Of a stretch of DNA of 64,000 nucleotides, positions 51,120 to 60,681 are shown in pieces. Position numbers and translations under genes: made by a program. The stretch is taken from assembly GCA_017640505.1 (NCBI GenBank), contig JAEPQO010000001.1, forward strand, positions 1,318,625 through 1,382,624. The letters are read 5' to 3'. The notes below the pieces were generated by a model. That model made no database searches, had not been told where the DNA came from, and saw only the letters and a list, made by a program, of their open reading frames with translations. How positions within the stretch are numbered: the first letter of the stretch is position 1; each line of letters opens with the position of its first letter. Source of the DNA: Rhodospirillales bacterium (lineage in GTDB: Bacteria > Pseudomonadota > Alphaproteobacteria > Rhodospirillales > Casp-alpha2).

Positions 51120-52082
51120 CTATCGCGGCATACCTTGGGAATGACTGATCGTGAACCAGATGGCGTCATAAACGGCGTCGGGGATCACGGATCCATGACC
51201 TTCACCACGGACAATCTCGAATTCGAGATCAATTCGGTCCTTGCCATGACGAGTAATCAGCGCAGTGAGGTCACGGGCGTTGTCGACCATACGGTTTGTG
51301 GCCAACCACTGACGCCGTTTTGCCAGCGCTTCGTCAGTTCCCTGTTCCCACTCACCGAGGGACTGCTCGTCGCCGCCAACTGTGATGCGCAATGCTGCAT
51401 TCGGCCGGCCCGGGGGTGCGTCACGCTGCAGGAACGCTTCGGCGTCGCGATAAACGGCCTTGCGGTTGAACCAAATCGACGGACTCGCGGCGATATATGC
51501 GGCATAGTTGTCAGTCCGATTGAAAAGCGAGTGCAGCACCATCATGCCGCCGAATGAATGCCCGAACAGCGCCGCACGCTGGGGGTTTACCGGGTAGTGC
51601 TGCTGAACGAAGGGCCGAATATCGTTTTCGACGGTATCGAGAAACATCGTGCCGCCGCCCATTGTTGGCCAAGGTGCGCCATTCGGGCGTGGCGGCATTT
51701 CGTAGTGATCGGCCGGCGGGGTCAGGTCGAAATTACGCTTAGCCAGTGTGTACTCGCCCCTCGGATACCCGATCCCGACGACGACGGCAGGCTGCCGGCC
51801 GGTACGCCGTGCACGGAACACGAGCTCGCGTGCGCTGTCGCTGAAGAGCCCGAAGTTCTTGTCGCCATCGAAAGCATAGACGACCGGAAATCCACTTTCC
51901 GGCGGTGCGCCGGGCGGGGACCACACAAGGATCCGTAGCATCGTGCCATTGACGGAAGATTTCAGCACGTGTTCGCGCGCGCCTTCGATCTCAACAGGTG
52001 CTCCGGTATCCTCTGCGCGCGCGCTCGGCGGCAGTAGTGATGTCAGGGCGGCAAGTGCTAGGAGTAAGAGCGCGCGGGTCAT
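51120..52082 (-). CDS. Secreted alpha/beta-hydrolase, IroE/Fes-like siderophore esterase
   Basis: 320 aa. The signal peptide ends near PPSARA-EDTG. An esterase D/IroE-type fold shows the nucleophile box GHSFGGMM, an Asp-bearing segment TVGGDEQSLGEWE and a His in GEGHGSVIP. The family cleaves ester bonds of triester siderophores such as enterobactin. The export signal suggests it acts in the periplasm before import. It lies between the second receptor and the importer on the same strand. Confidence 0.88.
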   Translation of the reverse strand: MTRALLLLALAALTSLLPPSARAEDTGAPVEIEGAREHVLKSSVNGTMLRILVWSPPGAPPESGFPVVYAFDGDKNFGLFSDSARELVFRARRTGRQPAVVVGIGYPRGEYTLAKRNFDLTPPADHYEMPPRPNGAPWPTMGGGTMFLDTVENDIRPFVQQHYPVNPQRAALFGHSFGGMMVLHSLFNRTDNYAAYIAASPSIWFNRKAVYRDAEAFLQRDAPPGRPNAALRITVGGDEQSLGEWEQGTDEALAKRRQWLATNRMVDNARDLTALITRHGKDRIDLEFEIVRGEGHGSVIPDAVYDAIWFTISHSQGMPR

Positions 52083-52109
52083 TTTTTACTCTCGTCGGGG
52101 GATGCCTGA

Positions 52110-52132
52110 GGCATGCCATGAAATGGCATGCC
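52110..52132. repeat. Perfect 10-bp inverted repeat with 3-nt loop
   Basis: GGCATGCCAT-gaa-ATGGCATGCC in the 117-bp gap between the receptor and esterase genes. No T-run follows in either direction. In RNA it would be a stable hairpin that could lower read-through from the highly expressed receptor or protect its 3' end. Confidence 0.75.
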
Positions 52133-52199
52133 CCGGAGGAGCATTAGGAAGCTCATCCGGGGCTACGCCGCGTCGTCCATGCCCCCAAATCGGGACGAC

Positions 52200-54305
52200 T
52201 CAGAACTCATACTTGGCCGACACCAAAAAGCTTCTGCCAGGATCGCGAGTCGCCGATACATTGCTGTTGGTGCTGTACGAACCGGTATTTGCGCGGCCCG
52301 CATAATCCCGGTCGAGAAGGTTCAGGACATCGGCGCGGAGCTTCAGGCCGGGCAGTTGTTCCGGCTCCCATTCCGCGTAAATGTTGGAAACGAAGTAGCC
52401 ATTGAGCGCGAACCCTCGCGACTCTTCGGTATCGTCGTTCTCGAGAACCCACTCGTTGGTGGTGCCAATGCGCACACCCATCTCCGGGATCCGATGAGAG
52501 ACCTCGAGCGTCATCATGTCGCCCATCAGTGCGCCGTGATAATACTCGGATGCACCGCTCGTCGGTATGTCCGAGTCCATGCGCAACGTTGCGCGGCTGA
52601 ATGTCGCCCGCGCAAATCCCTGCGCGTAGTCGTAACGCGCCGAGATATTAAAGCCTTCCGTCGTCAGGTCATACGACGTCGAGCGCGTCGACGTATCAAG
52701 ATCATGTGCGTTCTTAATCCGCGTGCGGAACACGTGACCGTCAAACGTGAAATCGCCAGCTATTACGTTCGCGCCTATTTTTCCGTTGTACGAACGTGAT
52801 GTATCGACGCCTGTGTAATCGTAGTTGGTTTGCTGGATGCCGACTTCGGTCATGGGAATGCCGCCAAATACGGTTCCGAAGCCACCGTATGCCATCACGT
52901 TGCCCGTGACGTCATATTCTCCGTTCACGTTGCCGCTCAGCCCGGTGTTGTTGAGCTTTGTCCCGTCGTTGCCTTGCAGCCGGTTGTGATCGATGCGGCC
53001 GCCGACCGAGGTTCGAAGGTCATCCGTCCAGGATGTGCGTGCCTGGGTGAAAAAGCCGTAGTTGGTCAGGGTCTCCGTGCGGTCCGTGTGGCTCGTGCTG
53101 GTCACCCCCCCAGAACCTTCATCCCGGAAGAAGTCACCTCCGGCGGTGATGGCCCCGAGATCCGTTGTGAATGTATTCGATACCTTGCCGTTGATGGACT
53201 CAACGCGTGCGATGATGTTTCGGTTGTTGGCGTGCTGTTCGGTATCGAGGTGCGTCATGGTTCGGCTGATGCTCAGCTTGGGGTCCCACATCTTGCTAGG
53301 TGTTTCGTCACCGAACGAAAAGGTCGTGGATTGGCGGCTGTAATCGTGCCACGCCGTTCCAAAAGCCGATGGTAGGGAAAAGTTCGTCCGCCCATCGCGC
53401 AGCGCAATGTCGTCGAAGCGCGTCGCCGCGATCTTGAAACGGTAACCATTAGGTGCCGTGTAGGCGAACTTGCCGATAAAGTTCGTATTGTCCGTTCGGC
53501 TGCCTTGAACGGTATTTCCACCACCGTCCGTATAATCCTGACCCTGTGCCTTGGTTCCGTAGGCAAGGACATCGAAGCCCTGGTGGCTCGTCGCAAGCGC
53601 CAGTTCTTCACTGAACGTGTTGCCGTTGTCATTAAAGCTCAGCTTGCCGAATCCGCCGAAAAGGCGTCCCTGTTTGACGAGATCCCGGCCGTCCTTGGTT
53701 TCCAGCGATATTGACCCGCCAAGCGCCGCCGGGCCAGCGTCTGCGGGGGCTACGCCAGACTCGACCTTGACCGCCTTGAACAGGCCGGGGTCGATGATCG
53801 TTGTGCCTTGGTGGTGGTACGTCTTGTTGGCCTGACGTGCGCCGTCGATGTCGACGGCGAGGTTCGTGTCCTCGATGCCGTTGACATATATCTTTTGCGA
53901 GACGGTCAGCGGCGAGCCGACGGTGACGCCGGGTTCCTGGCGGAACACATCTTTCAGCGTTTGCGGATTGATGCGCTCGAAATCCTCAGACTCAAGCTGC
54001 ACGCCACCTGTGATCACGTCGGCCTTGGCATCAACGGCGATCGGTTCGAGCCGGATCGTGCCGTCCTGCGCGTTGTCATCTTGCGGTTGCGCAATCTCGG
54101 CATTCGCGAGGCGGGTATCGGCGACGCCATCTTGTGCCAAGGCCACGCCGGACGTCAGGGTGAGCGCCGTACCGGTCATCATTGCCAAGTACCATCCGGT
54201 CGACCGGTTAGGCGTTTTGTATTCCCGGACGGTTGATTCATCATTGCGATTGCGTCCCGGCACAAAAAAATCCCGCTGCCCATGCGGGTTCCGTACTTCA
54301 CTCAT
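52200..54305 (-). CDS. TonB-dependent outer-membrane receptor, siderophore type
   Basis: 701 aa. The start at 54305 is backed by GAGGGG; it gives a long polar leader of ~38 residues before the hydrophobic signal segment MMTGTALTLTSGVALA. The plug domain holds LKDVFRQEPGVTVG, KIYVNGIEDTNLAVDIDGARQ and GGSISLETKD; the barrel ends FLVSAKYEF. The substrate is probably the siderophore handled by the downstream importer. The divergent AraC-type regulator and the iron box at 54339 suggest substrate-induced, iron-repressed control. Confidence 0.9.
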   Translation of the reverse strand: MSEVRNPHGQRDFFVPGRNRNDESTVREYKTPNRSTGWYLAMMTGTALTLTSGVALAQDGVADTRLANAEIAQPQDDNAQDGTIRLEPIAVDAKADVITGGVQLESEDFERINPQTLKDVFRQEPGVTVGSPLTVSQKIYVNGIEDTNLAVDIDGARQANKTYHHQGTTIIDPGLFKAVKVESGVAPADAGPAALGGSISLETKDGRDLVKQGRLFGGFGKLSFNDNGNTFSEELALATSHQGFDVLAYGTKAQGQDYTDGGGNTVQGSRTDNTNFIGKFAYTAPNGYRFKIAATRFDDIALRDGRTNFSLPSAFGTAWHDYSRQSTTFSFGDETPSKMWDPKLSISRTMTHLDTEQHANNRNIIARVESINGKVSNTFTTDLGAITAGGDFFRDEGSGGVTSTSHTDRTETLTNYGFFTQARTSWTDDLRTSVGGRIDHNRLQGNDGTKLNNTGLSGNVNGEYDVTGNVMAYGGFGTVFGGIPMTEVGIQQTNYDYTGVDTSRSYNGKIGANVIAGDFTFDGHVFRTRIKNAHDLDTSTRSTSYDLTTEGFNISARYDYAQGFARATFSRATLRMDSDIPTSGASEYYHGALMGDMMTLEVSHRIPEMGVRIGTTNEWVLENDDTEESRGFALNGYFVSNIYAEWEPEQLPGLKLRADVLNLLDRDYAGRANTGSYSTNSNVSATRDPGRSFLVSAKYEF

Positions 54306-54338
54306 CTCATCCCCTCGCTCTATAAAGTCTTGCTTAAT

Positions 54339-54359
54339 TGAGAATGATTATTAATATCG
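54339..54359. promoter_or_regulatory. Fur-type iron box between receptor and AraC regulator
   Basis: TGAGAATGATTATTA-ATATCG in the 141-bp divergent gap. It is 34 bp from the receptor ATG and 88 bp from the regulator ATG, so it could repress both promoters. Confidence 0.72.
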
Positions 54360-54446
54360 TTTCTGCTAATGGACCTCCAGTGAAGCGGCAACTGCGAAAT
54401 CACAAAAGTCGTGTGGAGTAGATAAGGACGTAGAGATCGGACACGC

Positions 54447-55472
54447 ATGAACAGTCAGTTCAGGAAAGGTGACGCCGCCCGGCGGCGGCAAAAACCCTCC
54501 GCCGTGCCTGACGCCTTGGTAACGGGGCGCATGCTGTCGCAGATGATTCGTCCATCGGGACGGGCGTACACTATCGCCACACCGAGTCTCGACGAAAACG
54601 ACGTGGTCATCCACGGCAACCTGAACAATTACAACTGCCATAGCGGGTTGCGGGTACACGCGACCGACACCCTGGAAGCGCATGACCTCAACACCGAAAC
54701 GCTGATCAACCCCGAGCTGACCGTTGCGGTTTTCCTGGAGGGTGTGGTCGAGATGGAACTGGATGGTGAGCGTATCCGCCTGGGCGATCCATCAGAGCCT
54801 ATCGGCCATGCATGGACGGTGACACGGCGGGTTCCCAGCCGGCGTATGTCTCGAAAAGGGACCCGCATCCGCAAGGTGCTGGTATCGGCACCGCATACCT
54901 GGATCAACGCCTATATCGACGACCTGCCCGGTGACGGTGCGGTGATCGCGGCATTTATGAATACGCACCGCAACAATGCTCGCTGGACGCCTTCGAAGAG
55001 AACGTTGGCCCTCTGCGAACAGATATTGAACCCATCCCCGGCGCCACATGTCATCCAGCGCATGAACATCGAAAGCAAGGCCATCGAAATTTTTTCGGAC
55101 GCGCTGTCGGTACTTGCGGGCCTGAGTGAATCGAACGTGTCTGACGGTCCGTCAGTGCGTGCGATTAATCGCGCCCAAGAAATCCGGGCATACGTGCTGG
55201 ATCACATCGACGATAATCTGTCACTCACGATGATCGCGCGGGAGCTTGGATGCAGCGTCGAGTCGATGCAACGTGCGTTCAAAACGGCCTACGGTGCCAC
55301 CATTGTTGATTTTATTCGTGAGTATCGCCTTCATCAGGCGCGGCATGCTCTGGTTTCGGAAGGGATCAGCATCAGTGAAGCAGCATATCGTGCCGGATAC
55401 TCGAACCCGGCAAACTTCTCGACGGCATTCAAGAAGCTGTTCGGTCTGACCCCGAGCGACGCCAAAAGTTGA
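54447..55472 (+). CDS. AraC family regulator, PchR-like
   Basis: 341 aa. The N-terminal ~210 residues resemble PchR-type sensor domains (LRVHATDTLEAHDLNTETLINPELTVAVFLEG). The C-terminal double helix-turn-helix (about 250-340) shows LSLTMIARELGCSVESMQRAFK and SISEAAYRAGYSNPANFSTAFKKLFG. PchR-type proteins activate receptor genes when the ferric siderophore is bound in the cytoplasm. The divergent receptor gene is the obvious target. Confidence 0.9.
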   Translation: MNSQFRKGDAARRRQKPSAVPDALVTGRMLSQMIRPSGRAYTIATPSLDENDVVIHGNLNNYNCHSGLRVHATDTLEAHDLNTETLINPELTVAVFLEGVVEMELDGERIRLGDPSEPIGHAWTVTRRVPSRRMSRKGTRIRKVLVSAPHTWINAYIDDLPGDGAVIAAFMNTHRNNARWTPSKRTLALCEQILNPSPAPHVIQRMNIESKAIEIFSDALSVLAGLSESNVSDGPSVRAINRAQEIRAYVLDHIDDNLSLTMIARELGCSVESMQRAFKTAYGATIVDFIREYRLHQARHALVSEGISISEAAYRAGYSNPANFSTAFKKLFGLTPSDAKS

Positions 55473-55528
55473 ACCGAAGTATTGGGCGAACACGCTCGCC
55501 TTGAACCGTAAGGTCCGTATCGGCGTCG

Positions 55529-56086
55529 TTAGGCGTGTCGGCACTCGATCCCGTGTTCCAGCACCATTTCGGTCAGACTCTCCCACAGGTCGACGGCATA
55601 TGTGCGCATGACGAGGAGTTCAAATTGATCGTCCCCGGTGCGGGTGATATTGACGGTGATGTGCCCGCAAAGCGTCGTCACGGATTGTCCCAGTTCGAAC
55701 ACGTCGTGGTGCAGATCCACGGCGACACCCTTGGCGAGGGCGGCCCGTACGTCGGGGCCTTCGATTTGAATTCGAATGCGTCCGGCGCTCTGGTCGATCA
55801 CGTCGGCTTTCCCGGTCAGGGCAGCGTCGATCTGAGTTAATTCACTGGACGAAAGCGGTTTGTCCGAGATGGCAAGCCACTGCGCAGGCGCATTGGGGCG
55901 GATGACAAAGTTGCCGAATTCAGCGAGGGCCGGTGCGATGCTGTCCGGCGCCGCACCAAGGATTTGCAGGATCGTACCTTCCGCCAACGCCGTAAGGGCA
56001 AGCGGCGATGCATTTTCCGCTGCACCGAACCTGCCGACGGGCACGTGGGCGAGCGCGTGAACGGGCGAAAGCGTCAACTCAGGCAT
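55529..56086 (-). CDS. soxG: Sarcosine oxidase subunit gamma
   Basis: 185 aa from ATG 56086 (MPELTLSPVHALAHV), overlapping the soxA end by 8 bp. Subunit gamma is a small GcvT-like protein of the heterotetrameric enzyme. The fit is QWLAISDKP and the C-terminal RTYAVDLWESLTEM. Fourth gene of soxBDAG. Confidence 0.92.
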   Translation of the reverse strand: MPELTLSPVHALAHVPVGRFGAAENASPLALTALAEGTILQILGAAPDSIAPALAEFGNFVIRPNAPAQWLAISDKPLSSSELTQIDAALTGKADVIDQSAGRIRIQIEGPDVRAALAKGVAVDLHHDVFELGQSVTTLCGHITVNITRTGDDQFELLVMRTYAVDLWESLTEMVLEHGIECRHA

Positions 56087-59036
56087 GAAGTCTCTCCCCG
56101 GCCGGATCGACAAACGCGGGATCGGCGATGATGGCTTTTATGTCCTGCTCCTTCAGCGCATCCCACACAACGACCTGTTCGCCAATCCTTTCAGGCCCGC
56201 GCTTGATCAATGCCAGTCCGATGTGGTGGCCGAGCACCGGCGAGAAGCAGGTAGACGTCACATGCCCCTGATCGGCGGCCATTGACGGCGCGGCGCCCGG
56301 ATTGAGAATATGTGCACCCGTGGAAAAATCGTCCGACGGATCGACGGGTTTGAGACCGACAAGCTTGAGACGATCGGCGCCGGAGAGGCCTTCGCGATTC
56401 AGCATCCTACGGCCAATGAAGTCGGGCTTTTTCACCGAGACCATGCGGCCCATGCCGATGTCTTCGGGGACGACGGTGCCGTTTATCTCGGCATGGGTCA
56501 CGTGACCTTTCTCAATGCGCATGACTCCCATGGCCTCGGTTCCGTATGGCGTGACTCCCATCGGTTCGCCGATCGCCATCAGGGCGTTGGCGACGGCTTC
56601 GCCATAGGAGGCGGGCACAGCAAGCTCGTACGCCAACTCACCGGAATACGAAATCCGGAACAGCCGCGCCGAGAGTTGACCGCCCATCAGGTTGATGGTT
56701 CCCGCGGCGAGAAATGGGAAAGCGTCGTTGGAAATGTCGTCATCGACGATCTGTTTCAAGAGATCCCGCGATCGTGGTCCGGCAATCGCAATTTGCGCCC
56801 ACTGGTCGCTGACGGATGTAAACCGGACGTCGAGATCAGGCCATAAAACCTGCGCGCAGAACTCCATATGCGATAGGACGCCAGCCGCAAGAGCGGTAGT
56901 CGTTGTCATGAAATAACGGTTCTCGGCGAGGCGGCTGAGCGTGCCGTCGTCATAAATGAAACCATCCTCGCGTAGCATCAGGCCATAACGAGCCTTGCCA
57001 ACGGGTAGCTTGGCCACGCCGTTACAGTAGATGCGGTTGAGAAATTCAGCGGCATCCCGGCCGACGATCTCGATCTTGCCCAGTGTTGACACATCACAGA
57101 TACCGACATTGCGCCGCACCGCCAGCACTTCACGGTCGACGCTCTGTCGCCAGCGGGTTTCACCGGATCTGGGGAACCATGCCGAACGATACCAGTGACC
57201 GACCTCGACAAACTCCGCGCCGTGTTTTTCCGCCCACATATGCAGCGGAGAACGGCGTACGGGCTGAAAATGCCGGCCCCGGTGCGCGCCTGCCAAAGCG
57301 CCGAACGACACTGGTGTGTAAAATGGCCTGTATGTGGTGGTGCCGATATCGCCAGGTGTGGTGCCGCGTACCTCGGCCAGAATGCCGATGGCATTTACAT
57401 TCGACAGCTTTCCCTGATCCGTCGCCATGCCGGTCGTCGTGTAGCGCTTCGTATGTTCTACGTGACCGTACCCTTCTCTGACCGCGAGGCCGAGGTCATC
57501 GGTATGAACGTCATTCTGGAAATCGACGAACGCCTTTCCGGTGCTGCCCGCGACGTGCCAGAGGGGCGTGACGCTGAATGCGGGTTCGTCCTCCGCCGGG
57601 CCGGCATCGAACGGCTTCGCAGCAATCCCGATTTTAGACAGACATTCCACCGCGATGGACGCGCCGTGCTGCACGCAGTTGCCGAGCGACGCGATGCCGG
57701 CGGCGGCCCCGGCCGTCCGCATGCCATCCGACGGCGCGGGCGGCAGGAATGCCACATGATCGTCCGACCATCTCGGTTTTGCCCCCCGCTGGCAGGCAAG
57801 ACTGACAATCGGGTTCCAGCCGCCGGACATCAAAAGTGCGTCGACCGGAATTGTCTCCTGTTCGCCGCCCCGTTGAACGGTTATGCCGGTCAGACCACGC
57901 CAACCGCGCGTGCCGACCACCCTAGCATTCGCCATCACTCGGGCTTGGCCGTCGTAGTCCGGGGTCTCCGCCCTTGGATCGATGATCGCGGCAACATCGA
58001 TGCCATTGGCTTCCATGTCACGTGCCGCGCAATAGGCGCTGGAATTGTTTGTGAAGACGGCGACCCTGCTGCCGGCAGCCACGCCGTAGCGGTTTACGTA
58101 GGTACGCGCCGCATCGGCCATCATCACGCCCGGGCGGTCGTTTCCACCGAAAACGAGCGGACGTTCCTCCGCGCCCGATGCCAGCACGCATTGTTTCGCC
58201 ACGATGCGCCAAAGCCGTTCGACCGGCTTGTCGGCGGCGGGCACGGAAACGTGCTTTTGGACACGTTCGACGGCACCGAACACGCGGTCATCGTACCAGC
58301 CGAAGACGGTCGTCCGGGAAAGGACGGTCACGTTGGCCATGCTCGCCAGTTCGGCACTGATCTTTGCGGCGAATGTCGGGGCGGGAGCGCCGCCGATTTC
58401 GCGACGGTCGGACAATAACGAACCGCCGGGCCCGGACTGCTCATCGGCGATGATGACACGGGCGCCGGCCTGTGCCGCGGTCATGGCCGCCGCAAGCCCG
58501 GCCGGACCCGCGCCGACAACCAGCAGATCGCAATGTGCCCAGCATTTTTCGTAGTGGTCGGGGTCCGGTTCGTAACTCGCCCGGCCAAGGCCCGCGGCCC
58601 GGCGAATCATTGGCTCGTAAAACTTTTCCCAGAGCGCAGCCGGCCACATAAAGGTTTTGTAGTAGAACCCGGCACCCAGAAATGGCGAGAGAAGGGCGTT
58701 CACCTCGCCAACATCGAAGCCGAGAGATGGCCACCGGTTCTGGCTGCGGGCGACGAGGCCGTCATACAACTCGACAGTCGTTGCCCGGCAGTTGGGCTCC
58801 GTACGGCCGTCCTCGCCGACCGTGACCAGTGCATTCGGCTCAGACGAGCCTGCGGTCATAATGCCGCGCGGCCGGTGATACTTGAAGCTCCTGCCCACCA
58901 GGCCAACGCCGTTCGCCATCAGGGCAGAGGCGAGCGTATCGCCGGCAAATCCCTGGTAGGGTTTGCCATCGAACATGAATGCGATCGGAAGGTTCCTGTC
59001 GATCAGGCCGCCGCTTTTGAGCCGCTGGGATGTCAT
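56079..59036 (-). CDS. soxA: Sarcosine oxidase subunit alpha
   Basis: 985 aa, full length. The N-terminal part is ferredoxin-like (FDGKPYQGFAGDTLASALMANG), followed by NAD(P)-binding dinucleotide domains (LLVVGAGPAGLAAAMTAAQAG at about 173) and, from about residue 600, a GcvT-like tetrahydrofolate-binding aminomethyl domain. The enzyme oxidises sarcosine to glycine and passes the methyl carbon to tetrahydrofolate. It overlaps soxD by 4 bp. Confidence 0.96.
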   Translation of the reverse strand: MTSQRLKSGGLIDRNLPIAFMFDGKPYQGFAGDTLASALMANGVGLVGRSFKYHRPRGIMTAGSSEPNALVTVGEDGRTEPNCRATTVELYDGLVARSQNRWPSLGFDVGEVNALLSPFLGAGFYYKTFMWPAALWEKFYEPMIRRAAGLGRASYEPDPDHYEKCWAHCDLLVVGAGPAGLAAAMTAAQAGARVIIADEQSGPGGSLLSDRREIGGAPAPTFAAKISAELASMANVTVLSRTTVFGWYDDRVFGAVERVQKHVSVPAADKPVERLWRIVAKQCVLASGAEERPLVFGGNDRPGVMMADAARTYVNRYGVAAGSRVAVFTNNSSAYCAARDMEANGIDVAAIIDPRAETPDYDGQARVMANARVVGTRGWRGLTGITVQRGGEQETIPVDALLMSGGWNPIVSLACQRGAKPRWSDDHVAFLPPAPSDGMRTAGAAAGIASLGNCVQHGASIAVECLSKIGIAAKPFDAGPAEDEPAFSVTPLWHVAGSTGKAFVDFQNDVHTDDLGLAVREGYGHVEHTKRYTTTGMATDQGKLSNVNAIGILAEVRGTTPGDIGTTTYRPFYTPVSFGALAGAHRGRHFQPVRRSPLHMWAEKHGAEFVEVGHWYRSAWFPRSGETRWRQSVDREVLAVRRNVGICDVSTLGKIEIVGRDAAEFLNRIYCNGVAKLPVGKARYGLMLREDGFIYDDGTLSRLAENRYFMTTTTALAAGVLSHMEFCAQVLWPDLDVRFTSVSDQWAQIAIAGPRSRDLLKQIVDDDISNDAFPFLAAGTINLMGGQLSARLFRISYSGELAYELAVPASYGEAVANALMAIGEPMGVTPYGTEAMGVMRIEKGHVTHAEINGTVVPEDIGMGRMVSVKKPDFIGRRMLNREGLSGADRLKLVGLKPVDPSDDFSTGAHILNPGAAPSMAADQGHVTSTCFSPVLGHHIGLALIKRGPERIGEQVVVWDALKEQDIKAIIADPAFVDPAGERLHA

Positions 59037-59305
59037 TCGGATGACCTCGCCGCGGTTGCGTCCAGGACGCGATAGACCGTGTGGACCCCACTATCTCGTT
59101 CGACCACCAGCCAGCGGCGGCAACCTGATGTGTGTTGCCAGTATTCCTCGATCCGGCCGATCGGGTTGTCGCGCTGGTAGACGTATTCGAACCATGCATC
59201 TTCTGCGGCGTCAGGCGCCGGACGTTCGGCTTCGGCGCTGCCCTTGATGCTGAATTCTTCTTTTGGGCGGGCGCCGCAATGGGGGCATTGGATCAGGCTG
59301 GCCAT
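59033..59305 (-). CDS. soxD: Sarcosine oxidase subunit delta
   Basis: 90 aa. Zinc ligands at C7 and C10 (CPHCG) and H58 and C62 (HTSGC), as in the known heterotetrameric enzymes. It sits between soxB and soxA and overlaps soxA by 4 bp. Confidence 0.95.
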   Translation of the reverse strand: MASLIQCPHCGARPKEEFSIKGSAEAERPAPDAAEDAWFEYVYQRDNPIGRIEEYWQHTSGCRRWLVVERDSGVHTVYRVLDATAARSSE

Positions 59306-59314
59306 ATGCGTTTC

Positions 59315-60565
59315 CTAATGCAGGTTCGGCTGCGCACCGGCGCCGCGTTCGTCGACGAGGTAACCGCGCCGGAACCGGTCGAGACGCAACCTGGTTGCAA
59401 CTGGGTGAGGCGCATCCTTGGCGATCAGGTGCGCATAGCACCAGCCGGACGCGGGTGTCGCCTTGAAGCCACCGTAACACCAGCCCGCGTTGACATAGAG
59501 ATTGTCGAGCGGCGTCTTATCGATGATCGGCGTACCGTCCATGCTCATGTCCATGATGCCGCCCCAACTGCGCAGCACCTTGATGCGCGAAAGGGCCGGG
59601 ATCATGGCGACGCCTGCCTCCATGACGTGCTCGACAGTCGCAAGGTTGCCGCGTCGGGCATAGGAGTTGTAACCGTCGATGTCACCGCCGAACACGAGCC
59701 CGCCCTTATCGGACTGCGAGATGTAAAAATGCCCTGCGCCATAGGTTACGACCGTGTCGATGAAGGGCTTAAGGCCCTCGCTGACGAAGGCCTGCAGGAC
59801 GTGGCTCTCAATCGGCAGCTTCAGACCGGCCATTTCGGCGACATGACTGGAATGCCCGGCGGCACAAAGCGCCAGCTTGCCGCATTCGATGAAACCTTTT
59901 GAGGTCTCGACGCCGACGATGCGGTTACCGTCGCGCCGGACCCCGGTCATCGCGCAATTCTGGATGATGTCGACACCGTAGCTGTCGGCACCGCGTGCAA
60001 AGCCCCAGGCAACGGCATCGTGGCGTACGGTGCCGCCGCGACGCTGTATCAGACCGCCCTTAATTGGAAATCGGGCGTTCCGGTAATCAAGAAACGGCAG
60101 CATATCCCGCACCGCTTGCGCATCGAGATACTCGGCATCGACACCGTGCATCCGCATTGCATTGCCGCGCCGCCGGGCCGCGTCACGTTGGCCGTCGGTA
60201 TGCACGAGGTTAACAACCCCACGCTGGGAGACCATGGCATTAAAGTTGAAGTCCTGCTCCAGCCCTTCCCATAGCTTGAGGGATAGCTCGTAGAACGGGG
60301 TGTTTCCCTCGAGCAGATAATTCGAACGGATGATCGTGGTATTGCGCCCGACGTTGCCGGATCCGATGTAGCTTTTCTCGAGCACGCAGATGTTTCGGAC
60401 GCCGAACTCGTGTGCGAGATAGTAGGCCGTTGCGAGGCCATGACCACCGCCACCGGCGATGACGACATCGTACTTAGGTTTCGGTTCCGGTTCGCGCCAG
60501 ACCGGTTTCCAGCCGGTGTTGCCGCCGAGAGCGTTCTTGAAAATCTGAAAAGCGGAATAGCGCAT
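59315..60565 (-). CDS. soxB: Sarcosine oxidase subunit beta
   Basis: 416 aa. The FAD-binding motif GGGGHGLATAYYLA begins at about residue 38. The segment KSYIGSGNVGRNTTIIRSNYL is typical of SoxB, and the C-terminus holds LYVNAGWCYGGFKATPASG. It carries the substrate-oxidising FAD and the covalent flavin at the alpha-beta interface. ATG 60565 is preceded by GGAG. First gene of the leftward sox operon. Confidence 0.96.
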   Translation of the reverse strand: MRYSAFQIFKNALGGNTGWKPVWREPEPKPKYDVVIAGGGGHGLATAYYLAHEFGVRNICVLEKSYIGSGNVGRNTTIIRSNYLLEGNTPFYELSLKLWEGLEQDFNFNAMVSQRGVVNLVHTDGQRDAARRRGNAMRMHGVDAEYLDAQAVRDMLPFLDYRNARFPIKGGLIQRRGGTVRHDAVAWGFARGADSYGVDIIQNCAMTGVRRDGNRIVGVETSKGFIECGKLALCAAGHSSHVAEMAGLKLPIESHVLQAFVSEGLKPFIDTVVTYGAGHFYISQSDKGGLVFGGDIDGYNSYARRGNLATVEHVMEAGVAMIPALSRIKVLRSWGGIMDMSMDGTPIIDKTPLDNLYVNAGWCYGGFKATPASGWCYAHLIAKDAPHPVATRLRLDRFRRGYLVDERGAGAQPNLH

Positions 60566-60681
60566 GGAAGCTCCGATCTCGACGACTGCCCGTATCGTTG
60601 CACAGCTCCAACCGTTAGGCTTGCCGTAAAAGGACTTTTAAATGATAAAATAGGCTATGCTTTAACAGGCGGGGAGGATCT

